Origin: Streptomyces sp. NBC_01445
GTDB taxonomy: Bacteria > Actinomycetota > Actinomycetes > Streptomycetales > Streptomycetaceae
Reading direction: 5' to 3'
Assembly (NCBI RefSeq): GCF_035918235.1
Contig: NZ_CP109485.1
Span: 3,348,001 to 3,412,000, forward strand
DNA length: 64,000 nt
Shown here: positions 42,018 to 49,549 of the stretch, in pieces
Position numbering within the stretch: position 1 is the first letter of the stretch
How the letters are laid out: every line of letters begins with the position of its first letter
The notes under the pieces: generated by a model
The model's database searches: none
What the model saw: only the letters and a program-made list of their open reading frames with translations
Told to the model about the DNA's origin: nothing
Made by a program: the position numbers and the translations under genes

Positions 42018-43841
42018 TCATTCGGCGACGTCGACGCCGTAGCCGCGAGCGAGGTCGGCCAGGCCATGGTCATAGCCCTGTCCGACGGCACGCAGCCGCC
42101 ATCCGTCGCCTCTGCGGTAGAGCTCGGCGAGGATCATGGTGCGCTCGGTGGTGGCGGCGTCGAGGGTGGCCCGGGCGGCCGGGGCCGCGCCGATCCCGCA
42201 GGTGGCGGTGAACTCGATGGCTCCGACGTCGGAGAAGGTCGCGGCACCGTCGATCGCGGCGGCGATGACGACCCGGTGGATCTCCAGGAGTAGGCGTTCC
42301 AGGTCGGCGGTGACGGCCTGTTCCGTCGGGCCGTCCGTGGCGAGCCGCACGGTCCCGTCCGGGTGCTCAAGGGCGCCGTAGAAGACGAAGTCCTCGTCGC
42401 CCGGGACCTGTTCCTGCGCGTCGACCGCGAAGGCGACTACGTCCACATCGCAGGCGGTCTGCTGACGCCAGGAGGCGGCCACCGTCCAGGGCATTGCGGT
42501 GTCGGACAGATCGATGACGGCACCTCGGACCAGTACCTCCACCGCGTCCGGCTGGTTCAAGGCCGAGTTCTGTGGCGGCGCAGGCGTGGGCGCGAGGAGC
42601 CAGTCCGCGTCGTGCACGCGAAGGCCGAGGGCGGCGATGCGCGTCATGCGCCGGTCCGTTTCGCCGCCGGGAAGCACGACGACGTCGGTCACGCCGGCCG
42701 AGAGGTTGACCGCCGCGGAGGCGCCAAGGGCGACAGCACGACCACGTGCTTCGGCGGCCTCGTCGTGAGTGCCGCCCAGAACCAGGACCCTGCGTCCGGT
42801 GAGTGACCAGTCCGCACCGGCGGTGGGCGTGGCCGTGCGCTGTGCCGGGACGCTCGGTACGGGTTCGGGTTGTGCGGTCGTCGCACTCACGGGCGTTTCG
42901 GCTGCGCGACGCTGCCGGGCGGTGCCCTTGGCCTGGCCGGGCCGCACACTCTCCAGCAGCCGCAGATAGGTCGGCTCGTCCACGAGCGGCACACCCTCGT
43001 CCGCGGCGCGACGCAGCTTCCCGGACGCGGCGCCGGGGTCGTTGGTGACAACGACGCTGGTCTGGCCGCTGACCGAGGTCATCATGTTCAGCCCGGCCGC
43101 CACCGAGCGGGCGACCAGTTCCTCACGGGAGACCTGGGTGTCCCCGGTGATGGCGACCTTCATCCCCTGCACCAGCGCCCCGCCCGACTCCAGGCGGCCC
43201 GGATTGCGGTACGCGCAGGGCGCCTTGGGGACATACGGCCTGTAGTCCTGGCGAGGTGGGCACTCCAGGAGCGGCAGGGACAGGCCCAGTTGCTCGGCCG
43301 CGCCCAGCGAGCCGCGCAGGATGCCGGAGAGCACCCGTACGTCGTCCTGCGCGTCGTGAGCCTTCTCCTGGCGCACCCCGTAGTGCGCGGCAAGAGTGCC
43401 CAGTTTGAGATCGGACGTCGCGGGCCCGACCAGGCGGTTGAGAGCCAGTGTGCACAGGCGTCTGCTCACCGGCACCCAGGACCGGACGTGGGCGAACTCA
43501 TGGGCCAGGAAGTCGTAGTCGAACTGCGCGTTGTGGGCGACCAGGACCCGGCTGCTGAGCAGTGCCCCCACCCGCGGTGCGATCTCCTGGAAGGTGGGAG
43601 CGCCGGCGAGACGGTCGGGGGTGAGGCCGTGGATGTGCACGGGGCCGGGATCGCAGCCCGGGTCGAGGAGGGTGGAGAACTCCCCTGTCTGGTTTCCGTG
43701 TGCGTCCAGCGTGAGGATCGCGAGCGAGAGGACACGGTCCCGGCCGGGCCTCAGCCCGGAGGTCTCCACGTCCACCAGCGCCCAGTCGTGGGAGTAGTCG
43801 GGAAGAGTGGGCCACTTCGTGCTCGACGACAGCAGGGCCAT
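42018..43841 (-). CDS. DnaQ-like exonuclease fused to BRCT domains and a TerD domain
   Basis: 607 residues. Residues 15-190 are a DEDDh 3'-5' exonuclease: WALVDVETSG (DxE), HNAQFDYDFLA (Asp) and KAHDAQDDVRV (HxAxxD). Two BRCT-like domains follow (about 225-300, GMKVAITGDTQVSREELVA; about 345-420, TGRRVLVLGGTHDEAAEARG). The C-terminal 180 residues form a TerD domain (VRGAVIDLSDTAMPWTVAAS, DEDFVFYGALEHPDGTVRL). TerD is a calcium-binding stress protein. The combination suggests a DNA-repair or anti-phage function. The start is the ATG at 43841; upstream codons are non-coding. Confidence 0.88.
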   Translation of the reverse strand: MALLSSSTKWPTLPDYSHDWALVDVETSGLRPGRDRVLSLAILTLDAHGNQTGEFSTLLDPGCDPGPVHIHGLTPDRLAGAPTFQEIAPRVGALLSSRVLVAHNAQFDYDFLAHEFAHVRSWVPVSRRLCTLALNRLVGPATSDLKLGTLAAHYGVRQEKAHDAQDDVRVLSGILRGSLGAAEQLGLSLPLLECPPRQDYRPYVPKAPCAYRNPGRLESGGALVQGMKVAITGDTQVSREELVARSVAAGLNMMTSVSGQTSVVVTNDPGAASGKLRRAADEGVPLVDEPTYLRLLESVRPGQAKGTARQRRAAETPVSATTAQPEPVPSVPAQRTATPTAGADWSLTGRRVLVLGGTHDEAAEARGRAVALGASAAVNLSAGVTDVVVLPGGETDRRMTRIAALGLRVHDADWLLAPTPAPPQNSALNQPDAVEVLVRGAVIDLSDTAMPWTVAASWRQQTACDVDVVAFAVDAQEQVPGDEDFVFYGALEHPDGTVRLATDGPTEQAVTADLERLLLEIHRVVIAAAIDGAATFSDVGAIEFTATCGIGAAPAARATLDAATTERTMILAELYRRGDGWRLRAVGQGYDHGLADLARGYGVDVAE

Positions 43842-44392
43842 ACGAGGCTCCCCTCCCTCGGGTGCGGCAGGCGGCGGCGCCCTCTGCGCGATGATGATCG
43901 ACCGGTGGGATTTTCGCACGCAATGGGCGGCTTTCGTGGTGCGTCGGTGACGAAGAGCCAGCCCACCGGCACCGATCAAGAACGACGGCACCCGCGCCTC
44001 GCGCAATGCGCACGCACCAAACCGCAGTTCAGGATCTCTTCGCGACCGGTGTTGGAGTCAGTTCTGACCCCACCCGCAAGGGCGGATTCGCCGGGGGTGC
44101 GACTCGTGAGCTCGACGGCAACACAGGCAAGGCCTTCGCCGTTGTAGAGCGACACGCCGCAGACATGCTGCGTGCGCACCTCTGTGCGGCCGCTGGGGAC
44201 ATGACGTCGTGGCACAGACACCACCCACCTCTACGACTACCGCGTTCGGATAGCCGAGGAGCGGGTTCGTAGATCCCGGGACGCGGTGGCAGCCGCACCG
44301 GATCGTGAGTGCCGTCCCGGCGTCGGCGAGCGCGCGGGTCCGGCTTGACCTTCGACCTGGGTCGAATGTCTGCGGTCGGAGGTGTGATCACG
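43842..44392. other. 551-base gap with a third partial copy of the boundary repeat
   Basis: 44003-44033 repeats, at 28 of 31 bases, the sequence just past the end of the TrmA-type gene (48080-48110; core GCAATGCGCAC..CAAACCGCAG). The rest shows scraps of plausible but disrupted coding sequence (for example plus-strand HLYDYRVRIAEERV near 44230) and no intact gene. Confidence 0.5.
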
Positions 44393-44696
44393 ATGCGGAT
44401 CTCCCAGCTCGCCGAGCACTCCGGCGTACTGGCGACGACCCTGCGCTTCCACGAGGGCGCCGGGCTCTCACCCGCCGACCGGACTTCGGCCGGCTACCGG
44501 GTGTACGGCGAGGACGCGGTCGAGCGGCAGTCGTTCATCGGCGCGGCCGACGACTGGGGCTGCCACTGGAGGAGATCGGCGAGCTGCTCGCGGTGCGGTA
44601 GGCCGGCGCCTGCCGGGACGTGAAAGCTGATCTGCGTCCGCGAATCGCCGCCCGCCTGGCCGAGGCAGAGTCCCGTGGCGAAGTCGGGACCGTCGG
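44393..44696 (+). pseudogene. MerR-family regulator, broken
   Basis: Starts like a normal MerR protein (MRISQLAEHSGVLATTLRF, HEGAGLSPADRTSAGYRVYG, EDAVERQSFIGAA). One base is then missing near 44555, after which a different frame carries the expected LGLPLEEIGELLAVR. That frame meets a TAG at 44599 where Glu is expected, then reads on as AGACRDVKADLRPRIAARLAEAES. So there is one frameshift plus one nonsense mutation, and the C terminus is lost against the next gene. Confidence 0.85.
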
Positions 44697-44727
44697 GGGT
44701 GCGGAGAACGGGCCGGGCGGTGTGCGG

Positions 44728-46257
44728 TCAGGGGGTGGGGGTGCCGAACCAGCGGGTGGCGGTGTGCCGGAAAGCCTCGGGGTCGGGGGCGTGGCCCTCG
44801 GCCCAAGCGACGACGCCGTCGGGGCGGATCAGCAGTGCGCCGAATCCGAGGTCCTCGCGTACTGGGCCGCCCGCGTAATGGAGTTGGCCCTCCCAGCTCT
44901 GGGCCGCGCTGCGCAGCGCGTGGTCGCCGCTGAAGTCGAGCACGACGCCCCGGCCCTGGCACAGAAGGTCCCCGAGGCGGGTGCCGTCGCCGAAACGGAA
45001 GTCGGGGGCGGTGCGGCCGACGAGCGGCTGCTCGCTGCTCAGGTCGTAGCGGTGGAACAGTCCCGTCGTCTGCCGGTACACGTGCGTGGTTCCCGAGGCG
45101 GTGCTCATCAGGTCGTGAACCAGCTGCCGCAGCGCAGGGGCGTTGGGGCCCGGCTTCATGGTCGCCACCTGAGCACGTGACCAGTCGAGCACCGAGGCAC
45201 CGACGGGGTGACGCTCGCTGGTGTAGGTGTCGAGCAGGCCCGCGGGCGCGGTGCCGTGTACGGTCGCCGCGAGCTTCCAGCCGAGGTTCACGGCGTCACC
45301 GATGCCGAGGTTGAGGCCCTGGCCGCCCAGCGGGGAGTGGATGTGCGCGGCGTCGCCCGCCAGGAGCACGCGTCCCTTGCGGTATGTCGTCACCTGCATC
45401 GCACGGTCCGTGAAGGTCGACGCCCGAAGCACACCGGTGAGCGTGACGTCGGTACCAGTGATGCGGCGCAGCACTCCCTGAAGATGCTCGCGGGTGAGCG
45501 GCTGGGAACGGTCGAACGTGCCGCCGTCGAAGTCCATCATGCCCAGATGCCCCTCGAAGGGCGTGCGCAGGTACATGCCGTTCGCCGTCAGGTTGAACCC
45601 GAACGGCAGCTTCGCCGGGTCGGGGTCGGCGAACTCGACCTGCGCGACATAGCCGGTGAACAGCGGTTCGGTACCCACGAAGTCGAAGCCCGTGAGAGCA
45701 CGCACCGCGCTGCGCCCGCCGTCGCACCCCACAAGCCAGCGTGCCCGGTACTCCTTGCCGCCCGCCGTCGCGAGGACGCACTCGGCGTCCTGCGTCACCG
45801 CGGTGACCGCAGCGCCCCGCACGATCTGGACGCCGAGCGAGGTGGCGCGCTCGGCCAGGACCAAGCCGACCGCCTCGAGGCTCGTCATGAACCCCTCCAT
45901 CGCCGGGCTGGGAAGCCTGAACGGGAGCGCGGAGACATCGATGTCGGCCGCGTTCAGTCCCATGCCCGCGAAATGACTCACGTCACGGGGGGCGGGTGCC
46001 TCGACCGCGTCGGGGGCCGCGCCGACCCTCTTCTCGTCGGCACCCGAAGCGCTGATTAACGCTTCGAGCAGTCCGCGGCGGTAGAACGTCTCGGCCGACC
46101 CGGTGTTCAGGCCCCGCAGCCCCAGCGGCAGCGCCTTCCACGGCGAGGTGACGTCCTCATCGCGCTCAAGGACCAGGACAGAACAGCCACCCAGAGCGAG
46201 CTCGCCGGCCAGGAACAGGCCCACCGGGCCGGCGCCCACGATTACTACGTCATGCAT
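44728..46257 (-). CDS. FAD-dependent aromatic monooxygenase (PgaE/RdmE-like)
   Basis: 509 residues. The FAD-binding GxGxxG is in VVIVGAGPVGLFLAGEL, the DG motif in WLVGCDGGRSAVRALTG, and GDAAHIHSPLGGQGLNLGIGDAVNLGWKLA follows at about 285. The C-terminal thioredoxin-like domain (residues 400-509; RTAPDFRFGDGTRLGDL) is that of polyketide or rifampicin hydroxylases. It inserts oxygen into aromatic substrates and often serves drug resistance. AAGGAATC precedes the ATG at 46257. The TetR gene lies 55 bases upstream on the same strand, forming a regulator-hydroxylase pair that could detoxify an aromatic antibiotic. Confidence 0.9.
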   Translation of the reverse strand: MHDVVIVGAGPVGLFLAGELALGGCSVLVLERDEDVTSPWKALPLGLRGLNTGSAETFYRRGLLEALISASGADEKRVGAAPDAVEAPAPRDVSHFAGMGLNAADIDVSALPFRLPSPAMEGFMTSLEAVGLVLAERATSLGVQIVRGAAVTAVTQDAECVLATAGGKEYRARWLVGCDGGRSAVRALTGFDFVGTEPLFTGYVAQVEFADPDPAKLPFGFNLTANGMYLRTPFEGHLGMMDFDGGTFDRSQPLTREHLQGVLRRITGTDVTLTGVLRASTFTDRAMQVTTYRKGRVLLAGDAAHIHSPLGGQGLNLGIGDAVNLGWKLAATVHGTAPAGLLDTYTSERHPVGASVLDWSRAQVATMKPGPNAPALRQLVHDLMSTASGTTHVYRQTTGLFHRYDLSSEQPLVGRTAPDFRFGDGTRLGDLLCQGRGVVLDFSGDHALRSAAQSWEGQLHYAGGPVREDLGFGALLIRPDGVVAWAEGHAPDPEAFRHTATRWFGTPTP

Positions 46258-46312
46258 GAGAGATTCCTTTCTGAAACACACGCGCGAAGAAACCCGACCC
46301 GCAAGGACGCCG

Positions 46313-47005
46313 TCAGCCCAGACGGGTCAGGCCGTCCAGGACGATGGCGATGCCGGTGAGGAACTGCTCGCGATCATCGTGCTCGCCGAGCTGGCCGACG
46401 ATGGCGTGCATGAACGGGTAGTCCTCGGGATCGAGCTCCTGCCACGCCGTCACCGACGCGTCCAGGAACTCGGCGCGGTCCGGCACGACGGCCGAGGAGC
46501 CACCGTCGATGTGCGCGTTCTGACTGACAGCCCCGAGGATGTAGTGCACAAGCGTCGAGGCAGCGTCGAACCAGGAACCCTGCGGCACACCCAGGGCCTC
46601 CACCTGCCGGCCGATCCTCTCGAAGATCCCCACCGTCACCGGGCCGACCGGATTCCGCACGACCTGCAGGATCAGCCGCGTAGCGAGCCACGGGTGCTCG
46701 GCGATCGCATCGAACAGCGCCAGCGCGACGACGCGGATCTCGTCCCCGGGCGTGGCCGCCGCCCCGGTGGGCCTCGCCGCCAAAGCGGCAGTGACGACCG
46801 TCTCCGTCACTGTGTCCAGCAACTCGTCCCGGGACCCCACGTGGTAGTAGATCGCCCCGGACCCGGTGGCCAGGCGCTCGGTCAGCGCGCGACTGGTCAG
46901 CGCGCCCTCGCCCCCCGCGTCGAGCAGCTCGATCGCGGTGTCGATGATCTGATCCCGGGAGAGCACTTGGTTACGCCGCTGAGGCCGGCGAGTTCTCGTT
47001 GCCAT
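46313..47005 (-). CDS. TetR-family repressor
   Basis: 230 residues. The helix-turn-helix is residues 15-62 (LSRDQIIDTAIELLDAGGEG, SGAIYYHVGSRDELLD), followed by a TetR_C domain (AEHPWLATRLILQVVRNPVG). It is upstream of the monooxygenase gene and faces a large dyad at 47021-47061, so it probably represses both genes until a ligand binds. Confidence 0.9.
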   Translation of the reverse strand: MATRTRRPQRRNQVLSRDQIIDTAIELLDAGGEGALTSRALTERLATGSGAIYYHVGSRDELLDTVTETVVTAALAARPTGAAATPGDEIRVVALALFDAIAEHPWLATRLILQVVRNPVGPVTVGIFERIGRQVEALGVPQGSWFDAASTLVHYILGAVSQNAHIDGGSSAVVPDRAEFLDASVTAWQELDPEDYPFMHAIVGQLGEHDDREQFLTGIAIVLDGLTRLG

Positions 47006-47020
47006 GCCACCATCGTGGCA

Positions 47021-47061
47021 CATTTGGAGCGGCGCACCAAATTGGCGCGCTGCTCCAAATG
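47021..47061. promoter_or_regulatory. candidate TetR operator, large dyad
   Basis: CATTTGGAGC (47021-47030) and GCTCCAAATG (47052-47061) are perfect inverted repeats, with an inner near-palindrome CCAAATTGG between them. A further half site CCATTTGGG follows at about 47072. It lies 16 bases upstream of the TetR start, the usual place for an autoregulatory operator. Confidence 0.65.
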
Positions 47062-47179
47062 GGAATGGTGACCATTTGGGTGCGGCGCACCACAAGGGGA
47101 GACCGGAGCGCCCCTCCCTGTACATCCGGGATGCGCGGCGGGGGATGCGCGGCCGAGTCGACGACGCTTCGCATACTGA

Positions 47180-47369
47180 AGCGCGAGGCCCCCGGCGGGT
47201 CGGAGTCGGGTCCGGGAGACGCCGAGCGCGTCGGCGGTTCCGCGGGACAGGCCGACCCCTCGCGGAGGGCAAGCAGGATCCGGCAGTGGATCGGGTCGGC
47301 GAGCGTGCGGCCCAAGCGGGCCAGCACGTCGATGTCGGAGGCAACAGTCAGCACCTCGTGACAGTGCAT
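47180..47369 (-). pseudogene. ArsR-family regulator, broken
   Basis: Residues MHCHEVLTVASDIDVLARLG and ADPIHCRILLALREG are the N terminus of a CmtR-like ArsR protein. After about 45 codons the frame is lost: the expected recognition helix ADALGVSRTRL appears in another frame (about 47215-47250). Nothing recognisable follows. Confidence 0.7.
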
Positions 47370-47408
47370 CCGATCTTGAGCACCTCGTGACAGTGCATCC
47401 GATCTTGA
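47351..47408. repeat. 29-bp perfect tandem duplication at the arsR start
   Basis: The unit beginning GCACCTCGTGACAGTGCATC occurs at 47351-47379 and 47380-47408. Each unit contains the ATG of the arsR remnant, but 29 is not a multiple of three, so the upstream copy of the start is out of frame. A recent slippage or repair scar. Confidence 0.85.
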
Positions 47409-47462
47409 ATCCAGGGGGCGGTGAACTGGCGATCGTCGCTCATCGACAGGCGCGGACGCGCC

Positions 47463-47894
47463 TCACCGGGGCAGCTTGGCGGTTCGTTCGGGGTGGGCGG
47501 CGGTGACGTAGCGCATGGCGGTCTTCTCCGTGATGCCGAACAGCCGCATCAGCCGGAGCGGGAAGGCGCTTTCGGCTGCTTCGTTGAGGATGCGGTCTTG
47601 CCTCAGGCCGCTCAGTGTCAGCCCGAATTCCTCTTTGACCTGCCCCTTCAGCCAGGAGACCTCATCCTGGGGCTGTTGATCCGCGCGCTGCCGAAATTTG
47701 GCCCGCACAACCTCGTGGCCGTCCCATGCCTCAAGCTCGCTCGGATAGGGCACCCGCCCCAGGAACGTTGCCTCACGCCCGCCGTCCTTGCCGTCCCCGA
47801 AGGCGGAGACGCCCGGCCCGAGGATCTCCTGGGCCAGGGCCTACGACACGTGCTCGAACTCCCGGGTGCTCAGCCCGCTGAGGTTGTGATCCAC
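47463..47894 (-). pseudogene. chimeric remnant: N-terminal nuclease-like domain joined to a recombinase-like C terminus
   Basis: From the GTG at 47894: VDHNLSGLSTREFEHVS, an amber codon (47841-47843), then ALAQEILGPGVSAFGDGKDG, GREATFLGRVPYPSELEAWDG, VVRAKFRQRADQQPQ. This matches my memory of the N-terminal restriction-endonuclease-like domain of large actinobacterial NACHT/defence proteins. After KEEFG the text becomes LRQDRILNEAAESAFPLRLM, RLFGITEKTAMRYVTAAHP, similar to the C-terminal tail of large Streptomyces recombinase-type proteins. A deletion probably fused two genes, and the stop inactivates the rest. Confidence 0.6.
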
Positions 47895-48079
47895 CCCGCC
47901 ATGATGCCGCGGCGGCTATCTCCCGACCGCCCAACGGAACCCTTTCCCCGGCCGGACCTCTGCGACCACGCCGATTCCGTGGCTTGACGAGCCCAGCAAC
48001 ACGCCTGACACCCCATCAGAACGAGCGTCACGAGCGTCATTTCAGCGTCAAGATATCGCCCGTAACGCCCACACCGCAC
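47895..48079. other. gap between the chimeric remnant and the boundary repeat
   Basis: 185 bases, no gene or hairpin recognised. Confidence 0.4.
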
Positions 48080-48174
48080 GCAATGCGCACACACGAAACC
48101 GCAGATCAGGCGTCCTTCTTCACCGGCTCAAGCACCGCCACGCACTCCACGTGATGCGTCATCGGGAACAGATC
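48080..48174 (-). repeat. right boundary repeat (3' end of TrmA-type gene and flank)
   Basis: Contains the real gene end (48106 onward) plus 26 flanking bases. 48095-48174 matches 41801-41880 and 48080-48110 matches 44003-44033. Confidence 0.7.
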
Positions 48175-49437
48175 GAACGCCCGAAGCATCCGCACCTTGT
48201 ACCCGCCATCCCGGAAGTACGCCAGGTCCCGCGCCAACGCCGCCGGGTCACACGCCACATAGGCAATCCGGCGGGCGCCGAGCGACGCCAGGTGCTCCAC
48301 CGTCTTCTTGCCCGCGCCCGCGCGGGGCGGGTCCAGGACGATCAGGTCTACCTCGGTGATGCCCGTGCGCGGGAGGACCGTTTCGACCTTGCCCTGTTCG
48401 ATGCGGACGCGGTCGAACGCGGCCAGGTTGTGGCGGGCGTCCTCGACCGCGCGCTTGCCCGACTCGATGCCGAGCACCGCGCCCTCGTCGCCGATGCGGT
48501 CCGCGATCGCGCCGGCGAAGAGGCCGACGCCGCAGTACAGGTCGAGCGCCATCTCGCCCTTGCGGGGCAGCAGGCCCTGCATGACCGCCTTGACCAGCGT
48601 GTCCGCCGCCTGCGGATGCACCTGCCAGAAGCCGCCGCTGCCGACGCGGTGCGTGCGGCCGTCGGCGCGCTCGCGTACGAACCCGCGGCCGTGGACGCGG
48701 TGGATGCCGCCGTCCTTCTCGTCGACGCGCAGCACGGAGACCGGCTTGTCGAGTTCGACCAGGGGCAGGCGCGCGCCGGGGCGCGGGGTCAGGATGACCT
48801 GGCGGTCCTGTGAGCCCGTCGCCGCGATCGCCTCGATGGACTCCATGCCCGTCCAGTCGCGCTTCTCGATGCCGAGCTCGGAGACGCCCGGCGCCGCGAT
48901 CATGCAGTGTTCGATCGGCTCGACCTCGTGCGAGCGGTGGCGGCGCAGGCCCGCCTTCCCGGTGTCGGGGTCGACCGCGTACTGCACGCGCGTGCGCCAC
49001 TGCGGGACCTCGCCCGCCGGGAGCTTGTCGCCCTCGGCCGGCATGACCGTGCCGTCCCAGCCGGCCTCCTCGGGCGTGAGGCCCGCGAGGCGCTGGAGCT
49101 GCTCGGCGATGACCTCGCCCTTGAGGCGGCGCTGCGCGCCCGGCTTGGCGTGCTGCCAGTCGCAGCCGCCGCAGCGGCCGGGGCCGGCGTACGGGCAGGG
49201 CGCCTCGACGCGGTCCTTGGACGCCTCGATGACGGTGACCGCGTCGGCGCGCAGGAAGCGGGCGCCTTCCTCGCCGTCCGTGACGCGGGCCACGACCTTC
49301 TCGCCGGGCAGCGCGTGCCGGACGAACAGGACCTGGCCCTCGTCCGTGCGGGCGATGCAGTGGCCTCCGTGGGCGACGGGGCCGATCTCGACCTCGTACT
49401 CCTCCCCGACCAGCGACTTCTTCGGTTCTGCCTGCAT
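48106..49437 (-). CDS. class I SAM-dependent RNA (uracil-5-)methyltransferase, TrmA/RumA family
   Basis: 443 residues. The N-terminal TRAM domain (VEIGPVAHGGHCIARTDEGQ) is followed by an iron-sulfur-like CPYAGPGRCGGCDWQHA cysteine cluster. The methyltransferase motifs are DLYCGVGLFAGAIADR, VLDPPRAGAG and the catalytic-Cys motif YVACDPAALARDL. It methylates uracil in rRNA or tRNA. The start is the ATG at 49437. The neighbour on its 3' side is the scarred island whose left copy of this gene's end is at 41801. Confidence 0.92.
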   Translation of the reverse strand: MQAEPKKSLVGEEYEVEIGPVAHGGHCIARTDEGQVLFVRHALPGEKVVARVTDGEEGARFLRADAVTVIEASKDRVEAPCPYAGPGRCGGCDWQHAKPGAQRRLKGEVIAEQLQRLAGLTPEEAGWDGTVMPAEGDKLPAGEVPQWRTRVQYAVDPDTGKAGLRRHRSHEVEPIEHCMIAAPGVSELGIEKRDWTGMESIEAIAATGSQDRQVILTPRPGARLPLVELDKPVSVLRVDEKDGGIHRVHGRGFVRERADGRTHRVGSGGFWQVHPQAADTLVKAVMQGLLPRKGEMALDLYCGVGLFAGAIADRIGDEGAVLGIESGKRAVEDARHNLAAFDRVRIEQGKVETVLPRTGITEVDLIVLDPPRAGAGKKTVEHLASLGARRIAYVACDPAALARDLAYFRDGGYKVRMLRAFDLFPMTHHVECVAVLEPVKKDA

Positions 49438-49549
49438 GGCGGGGGACTCCACAACGTAAGAAAGCAAGGGACACGGCGAACGGCCGGACAACAGCCCACC
49501 AGTCTACGTGGGTGTTGTCCGGCCGCTCGCCACACGACAGCCGAGGGGG

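Noticed and set aside
47351..47408. Tandem repeat considered as a CRISPR or iteron
   Set aside because: Only two units without a spacer, overlapping a pseudogene start; a simple duplication.
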